Program-made: the position numbers and the translations under genes | In this document: one piece after another, positions 1 through 8,862 of the stretch | Numbering within the stretch: the stretch's first letter is position 1 | Layout: every line of letters starts with the position of its first letter | Notes under the pieces: model-generated | Seen by the model: only the letters and a program-made list of their open reading frames with translations | The model's database searches: none | What the model was told of the DNA's origin: nothing | From: Bacteroidales bacterium | Lineage (GTDB): Bacteria; Bacteroidota; Bacteroidia; Bacteroidales; JAADJA01 | Assembly (NCBI GenBank): GCA_016783885.1 | Contig: JADHVR010000032.1 | Coordinates: 1 to 41,370 of the forward strand | Direction: 5' to 3' | Length of the DNA: 41,370 bases

Positions 1-32
1 CGTGTACAACATTTGAGGTAAAATTGCCACTA

Positions 33-50
33 TTCCGATAGCTATCGGAA
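33..50. repeat. Perfect 18-bp palindrome
   Basis: The 18 bases TTCCGATAGCTATCGGAA equal their own reverse complement. They lie in the non-coding stretch before rpsT. Short perfect palindromes of this CCGATAGCTATCGG type are, from memory, scattered between genes in many Bacteroidota genomes. The rest of 1-170 holds no open frame that I recognise, and I cannot assign it to a known mobile element. Confidence 0.6.
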
Positions 51-177
51 CTAAGCCACAAAGAAGCACTTTTCGATTTGGCGTGTCAGTGAACAGAAAG
101 ACACAGCAAGTCGATGCAGGGATTTTGTGTGTTATTGGACTTGCTTTGTCGGATTACAATTTTTTTTTACAATAATT

Positions 178-206
178 TTTGTATATTAAAAATTTATTTA
201 TTTTTG
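178..206 (+). promoter_or_regulatory. Probable rpsT promoter (Bacteroidota type)
   Basis: TATTTTTG at 199-206 fits the Bacteroidota -7 element TAnnTTTG. A TTTG at 178-181 lies 17 bases upstream, a little closer than the usual 19-21. The predicted transcript would start near 212 and leave a leader of about 25 bases before the rpsT ATG. Confidence 0.5.
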
Positions 207-236
207 CAAACCTAAATAGCGAAAAAAAGACAGAAC

Positions 237-488
237 ATGGCTAATCATCCTTCAGCATTAAAAAGAATACGTCAGAACGAAAAAAAAAGGATTCACAACA
301 GGTATTATGCTAAAACCATGCGTAATGCCCTAAGGGATTTCAGGAATATTTCAGAAAAAAAAGAAGCTGAAGAAAAATACCCGAAAATATCTTCTTTTAT
401 CGATAAGTTGGCAAAAAGAAATATTATTCATAAAAATAAAGCTGCCAACCTGAAATCAAAACTTGCAAAACAAATAAACGCACTATAA
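237..488 (+). CDS. rpsT: 30S ribosomal protein S20
   Basis: This 83-residue protein is small, very basic and has the normal length of bacterial S20, a primary 16S rRNA-binding protein of the small subunit. The N-terminus [17 protein letters not shown] is the family signature (basic helix starting M-A-N-x-x-S-A-x-K-R). The C-terminal motif, with [16 protein letters not shown], matches the conserved HKNxAARxKSRL segment. A -7 type promoter lies about 30 bases upstream and a strong terminator follows, so it appears to be a single-gene transcript. The start is the first ATG and has no competing candidate. Confidence 0.97.
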   Translation: MANHPSALKRIRQNEKKRIHNRYYAKTMRNALRDFRNISEKKEAEEKYPKISSFIDKLAKRNIIHKNKAANLKSKLAKQINAL

Positions 489-517
489 GAATTTTTTTTT
501 CATGGCTTTTGGGTTTA

Positions 518-548
518 GGTCTCTGTCGAAAGACGGAGGCCTTTTTTA
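518..548 (+). terminator. Intrinsic terminator after rpsT
   Basis: A 10-bp stem (518-527 with 532-541, including two G-U pairs) closed by a GAAA tetraloop is followed directly by six T residues. It lies 30 bases after the rpsT stop and is the clearest terminator in the window. Confidence 0.85.
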
Positions 549-649
549 TTTACTCCCGAAACTTAGGGATTAGATTTTGAATTATTAATGGTCAATAATC
601 AATCAAAAAATATTTTCTTACCTTCGTCTGGAAATCAATTAAGAAAAGT

Positions 650-1348
650 ATGGAAGACACAAGAGAATATTTTCCGATCCGTGAATGGGCTGAGGGAGAC
701 CGCCCACGGGAAAAACTGTTAATAAAAGGGAGAAGCACATTAAGCGATGCAGAACTGATAGCCATACTTATGGGTTCGGGAAGCAAAAATGAATCGGCGG
801 TTGATCTTGCAAAAAGAATTTTAAGAAGCGCAAATGACAATCTCATCGAACTTTCAAAACTGGGAGTTAATGACCTTATGAAATTTAAAGGTGTGGGCGA
901 GGCAAAAGCAATATCAATAATTGCCGCGCTCGAACTTGGTAAAAGAAGAAGAAGCGCCGAAGCCTTAGATAAAAAAAAGATAATAAGCAGCAGAGATGTA
1001 TTTGAGTATTTTCATGGTGTTTTTGGTGATAGCAATTACGAAGCTTTTTATATTTTACTGATTAACCGTGCTAATAAAGTAATCAGGGATGTTGTTGTAA
1101 GCGAAGGCGGATTGGCAGGAACTGTAGTTGACCCGAAAAAGATATTTAAAATTGCTTTGGAAAACAGCGCTTCATCAATCATACTCTGTCATAATCATCC
1201 TTCAGGAAACATATTGCCAAGCGATACTGATATAAAATTAACCAGTAAACTCAAAAAAGCAGGAGAGATGCTTGATATGCCTGTTATCGATCATATTATT
1301 CTTGGTGATAATAATTATTATAGTTTTGCAGATGAAGGAAAGATGTAA
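650..1348 (+). CDS. radC: RadC family JAB/MPN-domain protein
   Basis: The 232-residue product matches RadC in length and layout. An N-terminal helix-hairpin-helix-like region has VNDLMKFKGVGEAKA at about residues 72-86. The C-terminal MPN+/JAB domain carries the metal-binding motif HNHPSG with the downstream S-D-x-D (about residues 182-196). RadC was named as a DNA-repair protein, but its biochemical role is unsettled; the JAB motif implies a zinc hydrolase fold. The gene stands alone between rpsT and the epimerase gene. A near-match to the -7 promoter element, TACCTTCG, lies at 619-626. The ATG at 650 is preferred because MEDTREYFPIREWAEGDRPREKL is a typical RadC N-terminus. Confidence 0.95.
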   Translation: MEDTREYFPIREWAEGDRPREKLLIKGRSTLSDAELIAILMGSGSKNESAVDLAKRILRSANDNLIELSKLGVNDLMKFKGVGEAKAISIIAALELGKRRRSAEALDKKKIISSRDVFEYFHGVFGDSNYEAFYILLINRANKVIRDVVVSEGGLAGTVVDPKKIFKIALENSASSIILCHNHPSGNILPSDTDIKLTSKLKKAGEMLDMPVIDHIILGDNNYYSFADEGKM

Positions 1349-1393
1349 TCACTAATCGCTATTCTTTGTATGCTTTTCTCTTATCAATTTTAA

Positions 1394-2551
1394 ATGAAAT
1401 ATGACATGATAAAAATCGTAACTATAATCGGAGCCAGGCCACAGATCATCAAGGCTGCTGCTGTAAGCAGGGCTATCAGGAAAAAATTTTCCGATAAAAT
1501 CGAGGAAATAATTATCCATACGGGACAACATTATGATGATAATATGTCCAAAGTATTTTTCGAGGAGATGGATGTTCCCGAACCTGATCTTAACCTTGGC
1601 GTAGGTTCAGCAAGCCACGGAAAACAAACCGCAGCAATGATGGAAAAAATCGAAGAAGCGCTACTTCAGGAAAAACCGGATTTTATTATATTATTTGGAG
1701 ATACCAATTCTACGCTTGCAGGTTCTGTTGCAGCTTCTAAAATACATATCCCAATCGTTCACATCGAAGCGGGATTGCGTTCTTTCAATAAATCAATGCC
1801 CGAAGAAATCAACCGCATTGTTTGTGATCATACTTCCACTTTATTATTTACTCCTACACGAACAGGATTGAACAACCTTATCAACGAAGGTTTTAAGCCT
1901 CATAATAATCCCCCGTTTACAGCCGATAATCCCGGTGTCTTTCATTCCGGGGATGTGATGTACGACAATAGTATATATTTTGCTGAACTCGCAAAAAAGA
2001 AATCAAATATTTTAAAAGAATATGATCTCCAAAATAAGGAATTTATACTTGGAACCATTCACCGTGACAATAATACCGATATTCCCGAAAGACTGAGCGC
2101 TATTTTTAATGCGATAAATGAAATTGCATCTCAAAATGAAATTAATGTCGTTTTGCCATTACACCCGAGGACATACAAAATTTTAAAGCAAAACCTGACA
2201 TCTGAGCTATATCTGTCAGTTATTAATAATCCGTTCATAAACATCATTCCCCCTGTGTCTTTTTTTGACATGATAGTCCTTGAAAAAAATTGCAAACTGA
2301 TAATGACCGATTCGGGAGGAGTGCAAAAAGAAGCCTATTTCTTTCAAAAACCCGGCATTATCCTGCGTTCGGAAACAGAATGGGTCGAAATAGTTGAAAA
2401 TGGAACTGCTGTTGTAACCGACGCCAATAAAGAAAATATCATCAACGCATTTAATCACTTTAATACTATCGATGATTTAACATTTCCGCCTGTTTTTGGC
2501 GATGGCTTTGCCTCGGAATTTATTTGCCGGGAGATTTTGAAAGCAAGTTAA
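1394..2551 (+). CDS. wecB: UDP-N-acetylglucosamine 2-epimerase (non-hydrolysing)
   Basis: This 385-residue GT-B-fold protein belongs to the WecB/MnaA family, which interconverts UDP-GlcNAc and UDP-ManNAc for surface polysaccharide synthesis. Visible motifs are IGARPQIIKAAAV near the start (family GTRPExIK), FGDTNSTLAG, HIEAGLRSF, MPEEINR, IHRDNN, LHPRT and the nucleotide-binding TDSGGVQKEA near residue 305. The later ETEWVE replaces the more usual TERPE. An alternative ATG at 1406 (MIKIVTIIGARPQ) would fit the family N-terminus better and is a realistic start. No other polysaccharide genes are adjacent. The stop overlaps the stop of the convergent helicase gene (2548-2551). Confidence 0.9.
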   Translation: MKYDMIKIVTIIGARPQIIKAAAVSRAIRKKFSDKIEEIIIHTGQHYDDNMSKVFFEEMDVPEPDLNLGVGSASHGKQTAAMMEKIEEALLQEKPDFIILFGDTNSTLAGSVAASKIHIPIVHIEAGLRSFNKSMPEEINRIVCDHTSTLLFTPTRTGLNNLINEGFKPHNNPPFTADNPGVFHSGDVMYDNSIYFAELAKKKSNILKEYDLQNKEFILGTIHRDNNTDIPERLSAIFNAINEIASQNEINVVLPLHPRTYKILKQNLTSELYLSVINNPFINIIPPVSFFDMIVLEKNCKLIMTDSGGVQKEAYFFQKPGIILRSETEWVEIVENGTAVVTDANKENIINAFNHFNTIDDLTFPPVFGDGFASEFICREILKAS

Positions 2552-5500
2552 AACAACTCCAACTGATTATCTTTCTTCTTTTCTTTCCGTTTATACTCCT
2601 GCTTTTGTGCTTCAATAAGCTCTTTTTCTATTTTATTCAGGAAAGGACTTCGTTCCAATTGATATTCCTTTCCCATCAAAAAACGTTTTTTAGCATGAGT
2701 CAGAAACAGGTAATTTTTTGCCCGGGTCATGCCAACATACAAAAGCCTTTGTTCTTCTTCAATATTATTATTAAACCTTGCAGGTTTTTTCAAACCTGTA
2801 AGGTTTAAATCAGAGTAGCTATAAGGCAGGAGACCATCTTCACACCCGGCAATAAACACACAACTGAATTCCAGCCCTTTTGAAGCGTGAAGAGTCATTA
2901 TATTGACCGCTTCAATATTGGGTTTCCAGACATCGATGCCGGTTCTTAGCGAAATAAAATTAAAGAATCGTTCCGTATCATTTTGCGATTCCAAAGCAAG
3001 TTCTTTAAGACGGTTGAAAGCAGGTTCATTTTTTGCTTTTTCTTTTTTAAAATATTTTTCAATAATAAAATCAATTATTTGCGTTAATGATTTCTCTTTA
3101 AAATTTTCGTGCAGATTTACTAATTCAGCTTCAGTTATAATTTTCTTTTTGATCAATCTTTTTTTTCGCAGAAAATTCTGAGGAGAAAACACTGACTGTA
3201 ACAGATCGGTAACTGACCTCACCGGTTCCTGTTTTAAAAAAGATACCTCTCCGATTTTCTGATAAGGGATATTGTGGTCTTTAAAAGCTTTTTCAATGGC
3301 ATTCATTTGTTTTCCTATCCTGCATAAAACGGCAAAATCGGATAAGCTTTCTATTTCCTTTTCTTTGTTTCCCTCTGCCACGCTGCTGTCCATTGAGAAA
3401 AATCCCACACCGCCTATCATCTGCTCAACGGTTCGTGCAATAAATTCTGCCTCGCTCTTTTCAGTTGCATTTTCAGAGATATTTATTTTAACACCTTTTT
3501 GCAAACCCTCTAAAAAACCGGAATGGCTGCTTAATATATTTCCTGATGCCTGAAGTATAGAATCCGAACAGCGATAACTTTTCTTTAGCTCAAAGACGGT
3601 TGCTTCCGGATAATCCTCTTTGAACTGCCGTATATACTGCACATCAGCTCCGCGGAAACCATAAATCGCCTGGTTAGGGTCGCCGATGACAAACAGGTTG
3701 GCATTTTCATCAGGCATTAACAGCCTAATCAATTGATATTGGACATAGTTTACATCCTGGTACTCGTCAACTAATATCCATTGCAGCTTTTGTTTGTATT
3801 CTGATAGAATTTCAGGAGTTTTTTCAAAAAGTTTTACCGGCAGGTTCATAAGGTCATCAAAATCACAGGCATTTATTTTTATTAGGAATTCATTATATTG
3901 CTTATAAATCAGTGCAATATCCTTATCTGAAATATCTTCTTCGGATTTTAAATGCTGCTTCAGGTTTGAAATGCTCTCCGAAATGTTAGTAATTTCAGAT
4001 TTATCAATACCTAATTCCAATAAGATTTGTTTTTTATCATCCTCATCTATTATTGAAAAGTTCTCTTGCCGACTTGTTTCGCCAAAATACTTTTTCAGAA
4101 CAGATAACCCGAAAGCATGAAACGTAGAAACACGAACACTTAATGCTTCCTTCCTGTCGCCTAATAAATCAGCAAGCCGTTCTCTCATTTCATCAGCGGC
4201 TTTATTGGTAAAAGTAACTGCGAGGATATTTTTGGGATCAACTCCGTAATTCTGAATCAAGTTGGCTATTCTTGTTGTAAGCACTTTAGTCTTTCCTGTA
4301 CCCGGACCTGCCAGAATCAGAGCCGGACCTTTGTGGTGTCTGACTGCCAGCATTTGCTCCTGATTTAGTTCCTTTGTCAGCTCAGGTATCTGATTAAATA
4401 AATCGGGAGTTGTTTCCGGAATTGTTTCCTCTTTGTCCGGCGGATTTTCCTCCTTCAATTTTCTATAGGCTTTTATGTCGAAACTGATTAATGGTCTTGG
4501 CTGATTGCTGTTTTTGTAATTCTCTTTTGGTTCGGCAAACATCGCTTCCTGCGAAGTAAAATCTTTACTTTCACCTTCTTTAAAAACCTTAATCACACCA
4601 TATTCTCCATCAAAACCTTCACTTATGTAAACCTCTCTGTTCCTCATCCGCCGGATAGCTTCGGTAATAACTTCTCCGGCAACCGACTCAACCTCGCTCA
4701 TATCATAATGTAGCAGCAAGTTGAATTCAGAGCCGGCTTTACGGATTAAATTTTCATATTGCTTTGCTATCTTTTTAGAATTTGGACCGACATTTTCTAT
4801 TTCAGATAGAATTTCTTTTAAAGGAATTAATGAATAAAAAGGATGGCGATTTTTTCTTTCAAGAACATCATCCCTGTCAGCTAATTGTGCGATACGGTTC
4901 ATTACTCCCACAGTTATTTTTTTACCGCAAACCGGACAAATTTCGTTATGCTGCAAGGTTTTCAGCGGACTCCACCGGATACCGCATTTTCTGTGACCAT
5001 CATAATGGTATTTCCCTTCCTGCGGGAAAAAATCGATTGTGCCAAGGAATTTTTCAGGATCGCCCGTTTTCATAGCGTTGATGATTCCTTCATACGATAA
5101 CTCCGTATTAAACAGATTTGCATTCCTTCCAAGCTTTTCAGGCGAATGAGCATCCGAGTTAGCCATTAAAGTATATTTATCTAAAGAGCTGACCATCCAG
5201 TTCATGGGAGGGTCTGTTGATAAGCCTGTTTCGACAGCAGAGATATGCTCCGAAAGATCATCAAAGCACTCCTCTACCGAATCAAATCCTGATTTTGATC
5301 CTAACACCGAAAACCATGGCGTCCATATATGAGCCGGAACAAAAAAAATATCCTGCGAAGCCTCAAGGCAAAGCTCAAGCAGATTACGGGAGTCCAAACC
5401 AAGTATCGGTCTTCCGTCGGAAGTGATGTTAAATCCCAGACCGGAAAGCTTAGCCTGGATTTTATCGACAACATCAAATGAAGGTGCAAAAACCACGTTG

Positions 5501-5811
5501 TGCACTTTCCTCACTTTTCCGTTCTTTTTATAGATATTGCTGATCTCGGCAGTAAGAATAAAACGCACATCATCCCCTGCTGAAAACGGAATGGTTTTTT
5601 TAAATCCGGTTTTTACTTTAAACAAACCGTCTTCGGCGGGTTCAAGTTTTTCCTTTAACTCGTCAGTCCATCCGGGATGAGTGAAATCGCCGGTTCCAAC
5701 AACTTTTATCCCTTTAAGCCTTGCCCGGTATTCAAGATATTCGGGCTGCAGTTGCTTACTCGTTGCAAGTGAAAAATGGGAGTGAATATGGAAGTCGCCG
5801 ATAAATTTCAT
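2548..5811 (-). CDS. EndoQ-like PHP endonuclease fused to UvrD/Rep helicase
   Basis: The 1087-residue protein joins two DNA-repair modules. Residues 1-410 resemble endonuclease Q (COG1379/TIGR00375). This is a PHP metal centre with DFHIHSH (H8, H10), E89, H161 in PAHIWTPW, and NSDAH (D220, H222), followed by a zinc-binding segment (C276, CPVC 292-295). EndoQ nicks DNA 5' of deaminated bases. Residues 470-1087 are an SF1A helicase: Walker A AGPGTGKT (501-508), VDEYQD, GDPNQAIYGFRGAD, TLHASKGLEF and LLYVGMTRAK. A helicase coupled to a deamination-specific nick would plausibly open the repair patch; that coupling is inference. A palindromic repeat lies in frame near residues 1002-1014. The gene follows ubiE by 52 bases. 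Confidence 0.9.
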   Translation of the reverse strand: MKFIGDFHIHSHFSLATSKQLQPEYLEYRARLKGIKVVGTGDFTHPGWTDELKEKLEPAEDGLFKVKTGFKKTIPFSAGDDVRFILTAEISNIYKKNGKVRKVHNVVFAPSFDVVDKIQAKLSGLGFNITSDGRPILGLDSRNLLELCLEASQDIFFVPAHIWTPWFSVLGSKSGFDSVEECFDDLSEHISAVETGLSTDPPMNWMVSSLDKYTLMANSDAHSPEKLGRNANLFNTELSYEGIINAMKTGDPEKFLGTIDFFPQEGKYHYDGHRKCGIRWSPLKTLQHNEICPVCGKKITVGVMNRIAQLADRDDVLERKNRHPFYSLIPLKEILSEIENVGPNSKKIAKQYENLIRKAGSEFNLLLHYDMSEVESVAGEVITEAIRRMRNREVYISEGFDGEYGVIKVFKEGESKDFTSQEAMFAEPKENYKNSNQPRPLISFDIKAYRKLKEENPPDKEETIPETTPDLFNQIPELTKELNQEQMLAVRHHKGPALILAGPGTGKTKVLTTRIANLIQNYGVDPKNILAVTFTNKAADEMRERLADLLGDRKEALSVRVSTFHAFGLSVLKKYFGETSRQENFSIIDEDDKKQILLELGIDKSEITNISESISNLKQHLKSEEDISDKDIALIYKQYNEFLIKINACDFDDLMNLPVKLFEKTPEILSEYKQKLQWILVDEYQDVNYVQYQLIRLLMPDENANLFVIGDPNQAIYGFRGADVQYIRQFKEDYPEATVFELKKSYRCSDSILQASGNILSSHSGFLEGLQKGVKINISENATEKSEAEFIARTVEQMIGGVGFFSMDSSVAEGNKEKEIESLSDFAVLCRIGKQMNAIEKAFKDHNIPYQKIGEVSFLKQEPVRSVTDLLQSVFSPQNFLRKKRLIKKKIITEAELVNLHENFKEKSLTQIIDFIIEKYFKKEKAKNEPAFNRLKELALESQNDTERFFNFISLRTGIDVWKPNIEAVNIMTLHASKGLEFSCVFIAGCEDGLLPYSYSDLNLTGLKKPARFNNNIEEEQRLLYVGMTRAKNYLFLTHAKKRFLMGKEYQLERSPFLNKIEKELIEAQKQEYKRKEKKKDNQLELF
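2771..2808. repeat. Imperfect palindromic repeat inside the helicase CDS
   Basis: Two 17-base arms (2771-2787 and 2792-2808) are reverse complements with one mismatch and enclose the loop TTTC. The core, AAACCTTGCAGGTTT and its partner, resembles the AACCTGTAAGGTT palindromes that I recall as interspersed, normally intergenic repeats in Bacteroidota. Here it lies in frame between helicase motifs V and VI. It encodes roughly DLNLTGLKKPARF, where related UvrD proteins have a shorter acidic linker. Confidence 0.75.
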
Positions 5812-5863
5812 AGCATTCTGATTAGGGTATAAAATTAGGATTAAAAATTCAGTAATTTTTCAA

Positions 5864-6577
5864 TCACTTCAATTTTTTTCCTGTATAAATCGAAGCAATA
5901 CCAAAAGTTAATGGAATATGTTGTGTGTCGGTATAACCCACTTTGTTAAGGATTCTCAAAAATTCGTTGCCCATAGGAAATTCCCCGACAGATTTCGGAA
6001 GATAAGTGTATGCAGAATTGTCTCCTGAAATAATCCTGCCGAGGAACGGAAGGATATTTTTAAAATAGAATTGATAGAGTTGCCTGACAGGCGTGGCAGT
6101 GGGTTTGGAAAATTCAAGTATCATTACCATCCCATTATTATTGAGTACACGATACATTTCCGATAATCCTTTTTCGAGGTTATCAAAATTCCGCACTCCA
6201 AAAGCTACTATTGCAGCATCGAAGGTATTGTCGTTAAATTGAAGGTCTTCCGAATCACCGACTTGTATATGAATGATTTTTTCAAGCTTTTTCTCCCTGA
6301 CTTTCTTTTTTCCGATCTCCACCATATCTTCGGCAATATCCACACCAATGACCTTTTTAGGATTCAGTTTTAAGGCAGCAATTGCCAGGTCGCCGGTGCC
6401 GGTGGCGACATCAAGGATGGTTTTGGGATTATTTTTTGCTAATATTTTAATGGCTTTTCTTCTCCATCTGTAATCAATTCCGGCTGAAAGAAAATGGTTA
6501 AGGAAATCATAACGACGTGCAACGCTGTTGAACATCGCTCTGACCTGCTGTTTTTTATTTTCTTTTTTTAATGCCAC
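5864..6577 (-). CDS. ubiE: Demethylmenaquinone/ubiquinone methyltransferase
   Basis: The 237-residue SAM-dependent methyltransferase matches the UbiE/MenG family. It has the N-terminal motif YDFLNHFLSAGIDYRWR, the SAM-binding glycine motif LDVATGTGDLA, and the GVRNF and EFSKP motifs further on. In a Bacteroidota host it would methylate demethylmenaquinone to menaquinone, the last step of the pathway. The gene starts 4 bases after the stop of the upstream geranylgeranyl-reductase-type flavoprotein, so the two are almost certainly co-transcribed and act on the same quinone. The symbol menG would be equally valid. Confidence 0.95.
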   Translation of the reverse strand: MALKKENKKQQVRAMFNSVARRYDFLNHFLSAGIDYRWRRKAIKILAKNNPKTILDVATGTGDLAIAALKLNPKKVIGVDIAEDMVEIGKKKVREKKLEKIIHIQVGDSEDLQFNDNTFDAAIVAFGVRNFDNLEKGLSEMYRVLNNNGMVMILEFSKPTATPVRQLYQFYFKNILPFLGRIISGDNSAYTYLPKSVGEFPMGNEFLRILNKVGYTDTQHIPLTFGIASIYTGKKLK

Positions 6578-6581
6578 GAAT

Positions 6582-7817
6582 TTATCGTCCTAACAGAACT
6601 TTTAAATATACGGATGGCTTTTTTAAACGCTGCCTGACTTCCAGGTCTGTCATTGCAAGTGAAAGCCGATGCTGAAGTGTTTTGCTGTTAACAGTTCTGT
6701 TCACCACAGCGTTGAATAGCCATGCATGTTTTATGAACTTTGCTATCTTACTGCTAATATTCAGTTCTTTCCCGATTTTATCATATAAACTCTGATCGTA
6801 TTGTTCCATAAAATCCGCTGTAAAGTCATTAGCTTTAAGCGATCTTTTAGCTTGCCTGGCAGCCAGCATACCACTGATGGCTGCATGTCCGATACCCTCT
6901 CCCGTTACCGGATCGATAAGACTGGCAACATCTCCTGTAAGCATATACCGGTCTCCCGATATTCTTCTTTTCCTGTCCCATAAAGGTAATCCGTAAGCCT
7001 GAATTTTACTGACCATTTCTGAATTGGCGAATCTTTCTTTCAGATATGGAACAGTCTCAATGGCTTCCAGCATTTTTTCTTTCAGGTTGATCTTCTTTTT
7101 ACTAATCCTGTATTGATCAAGTCCAACGCCAACATTTGCCAAACCATCGGGTAAAGGGAAAATCCAAAAATAGCAGGGTAAAAGTTTTTTCAGGAAATGT
7201 AATTCCACATAATTTTGCGGATGAAACCCGGTAACACCTTTGTAGTATGCCTTTAACCCGGTCAAAGTATATTTATTATCTTTTATAATTCCGCCCGGAT
7301 CTTTCATAAAACCGGAATTTGCGCCATTAGCATATATTACCATGCGGGCTGAGATATCTTTACCCTCCTTCGAAATAAGTGTTATTCCTTCAGTATTTTT
7401 TCTGTATTTGATTATTTCTGTTTCTTCTGATAATTCTATTTCTTTTTTCTTTTTTACTTCTTCGATTAAAAAGTTATCGAAATCAATTCGACGTCCGATA
7501 AATCCCGGAGGTATTCTTTGATCGACCGGATTGTTATCAATAAAGGGCAGATCAATATATTTGGAATTGGGAGCTACTATCCTGATCCCATACGAATGAA
7601 GCAGGAAAGGCTGTTTTGCCAATCGCAAAAGCAAATCTTTATCAAGTTCATATAAAACGCTGACAACCCATCCGCTTATTCCGTCACCACATATTTTATC
7701 GCGCGGGAACTTAGCTTTATCCGTTAGAATACAGTTTATCCCTTCCTTTGCGAGGAATAATGCTGCTATCGCTCCAGCAGGCCCGGCACCCACTATGCAA
7801 ACATCAGTTTGCTTCAT
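6582..7817 (-). CDS. Geranylgeranyl-reductase-family FAD oxidoreductase
   Basis: The 411-residue flavoprotein starts with a Rossmann FAD-binding motif (CIVGAGPAGAIAAL at residues 7-20). It continues with PRDKICGDGISG, typical of the geranylgeranyl reductase/digeranylglycerophospholipid reductase family (TIGR02032), and has the second FAD motif, LTGDVASLIDPVTGEGIGHA, around residues 292-311. Family members reduce isoprenoid double bonds. Because ubiE follows by 4 bases, reduction of the menaquinone side chain (a MenJ-like role) is a reasonable guess, but the substrate cannot be read from sequence. It lies 10 bases downstream of the PfkB kinase gene in the same likely operon. Confidence 0.85.
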   Translation of the reverse strand: MKQTDVCIVGAGPAGAIAALFLAKEGINCILTDKAKFPRDKICGDGISGWVVSVLYELDKDLLLRLAKQPFLLHSYGIRIVAPNSKYIDLPFIDNNPVDQRIPPGFIGRRIDFDNFLIEEVKKKKEIELSEETEIIKYRKNTEGITLISKEGKDISARMVIYANGANSGFMKDPGGIIKDNKYTLTGLKAYYKGVTGFHPQNYVELHFLKKLLPCYFWIFPLPDGLANVGVGLDQYRISKKKINLKEKMLEAIETVPYLKERFANSEMVSKIQAYGLPLWDRKRRISGDRYMLTGDVASLIDPVTGEGIGHAAISGMLAARQAKRSLKANDFTADFMEQYDQSLYDKIGKELNISSKIAKFIKHAWLFNAVVNRTVNSKTLQHRLSLAMTDLEVRQRLKKPSVYLKVLLGR

Positions 7818-7827
7818 TGACTTAATA

Positions 7828-8802
7828 TTAAAGATTCCAAATCATTTCTCTAACTTCTAACCATTTCTCGTCGTTTATTTTAGGACCTATCATTTCAATA
7901 ACTTTTCCTGACAGGATTGAACCAATATATCCGCATTTATCTAATGACAGACCATTAATCAATCCATACAGGAAACCTGAAGCATACAAATCGCCTGCGC
8001 CGGTAGTGTCATTACTTTTTGCTTCAATAACTCCCACAGAGTAAAATTCTTCACCACTTTTTACTAATGAACCGTTTTTACCGATTTTCACCACAGCAAT
8101 TTCACATAATCCAGCAAATTCATCCAAAGCCTCTTTTGGCTCTTTTCCTGTAAATGCCTTTGCTTCTTCTTCATTGGCAAAAACAATATCTACGTGCTTT
8201 TCCAGTATCTTACGAAGAAAATCCACATTTTCCTCCACTACATTATAACTCGCCATATCAAGAGAGACTTTTAATCCTTTTTCACGGGCAAGTTTAACAG
8301 CACGCTCAATGAGAGCATGATTTTGTACAAGATAACCTTCAATGTGGAAATAATCATATCCTTCGAAGTGATCCGGCTTAAGGTCATCTACCGACAATTC
8401 CACTGCTGCCCCGAGGAATGTGGCAAATGTCCTTTCTGTGTCAGGGCTTATCAGCGCCATGGCTTTTCCTGTGGCAGTATCGCTTTTTAGTAACTTAGGT
8501 TCAATATTGCTTTTTTTAAGGTCCTCACTGAAAAACCTTCCGAACTCATCATCGCCTACTTTTCCAACAAAGCCGGTTTCAACTCCCATATTAGCCAGTC
8601 CGTGAATGGTATTAGCTGCCGATCCGCCGGATGCAATTTGCTTTTCCATCCCCTCGGTTCCTTCATTGACTTTATTGCTGTAATTATGGTCAACTAACTG
8701 CATACTTCCTTTAGGTAAAGAAAAGTCATCTAATGTCTTATCGCTTTCAAGCGCCGTCATAATATCAACAAGCGCATTGCCCATTCCTAATACTTTTGCC
8801 AT
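7828..8802 (-). CDS. PfkB-family kinase, adenosine kinase-like
   Basis: With the start at 8802 (MAKVLGMGNALVDIM) the protein has 324 residues, the usual length for the bacterial adenosine kinase-like PfkB group. The frame stays open up to an ATG at 8865. That start is rejected because the family begins at the GxGNxLVD motif and a -7 promoter element (CAAATGTA on this plus strand, 8825-8832) lies downstream of it. Visible features are SGGSAANT for substrate binding, the anion-hole motif NDTTGAGD with the catalytic Asp, and the late IGSILSGKVIE helix. Likely reaction: ATP-dependent phosphorylation of adenosine or another nucleoside; ribose-type sugars cannot be excluded. Confidence 0.87.
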   Translation of the reverse strand: MAKVLGMGNALVDIMTALESDKTLDDFSLPKGSMQLVDHNYSNKVNEGTEGMEKQIASGGSAANTIHGLANMGVETGFVGKVGDDEFGRFFSEDLKKSNIEPKLLKSDTATGKAMALISPDTERTFATFLGAAVELSVDDLKPDHFEGYDYFHIEGYLVQNHALIERAVKLAREKGLKVSLDMASYNVVEENVDFLRKILEKHVDIVFANEEEAKAFTGKEPKEALDEFAGLCEIAVVKIGKNGSLVKSGEEFYSVGVIEAKSNDTTGAGDLYASGFLYGLINGLSLDKCGYIGSILSGKVIEMIGPKINDEKWLEVREMIWNL

Positions 8803-8824
8803 ATTTATAATCAAATTATTTCGG

Positions 8825-8832
8825 CAAATGTA
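8825..8832 (-). promoter_or_regulatory. Probable promoter of the PfkB kinase operon
   Basis: CAAATGTA on the plus strand reads TACATTTG on the minus strand, matching TAnnTTTG. Transcription would begin near 8818, giving a leader of about 15 bases to the ATG at 8802. It nearly touches the divergent tRNA promoter, whose -33 TTG is at 8833-8835. Confidence 0.5.
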
Positions 8833-8862
8833 TTGTTTATTTAGAAAAAACATGTACTTTTG
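8833..8862 (+). promoter_or_regulatory. Promoter of tRNA-Asn
   Basis: TTG at 8833-8835, a 19-base spacer and TACTTTTG at 8855-8862 give a full match to the Bacteroidota -33/-7 promoter layout. The predicted start near 8869 leaves a 5' leader of about 58 bases, including a small CCCTC/GAGGG inverted repeat, to be removed by RNase P. Confidence 0.75.

Noticed and set aside
2524-5489. Several open frames of 60-97 codons on the plus strand opposite the EndoQ-UvrD gene
   Set aside because: They lie wholly antisense to a gene with clear motifs across its full length and encode no recognisable protein.
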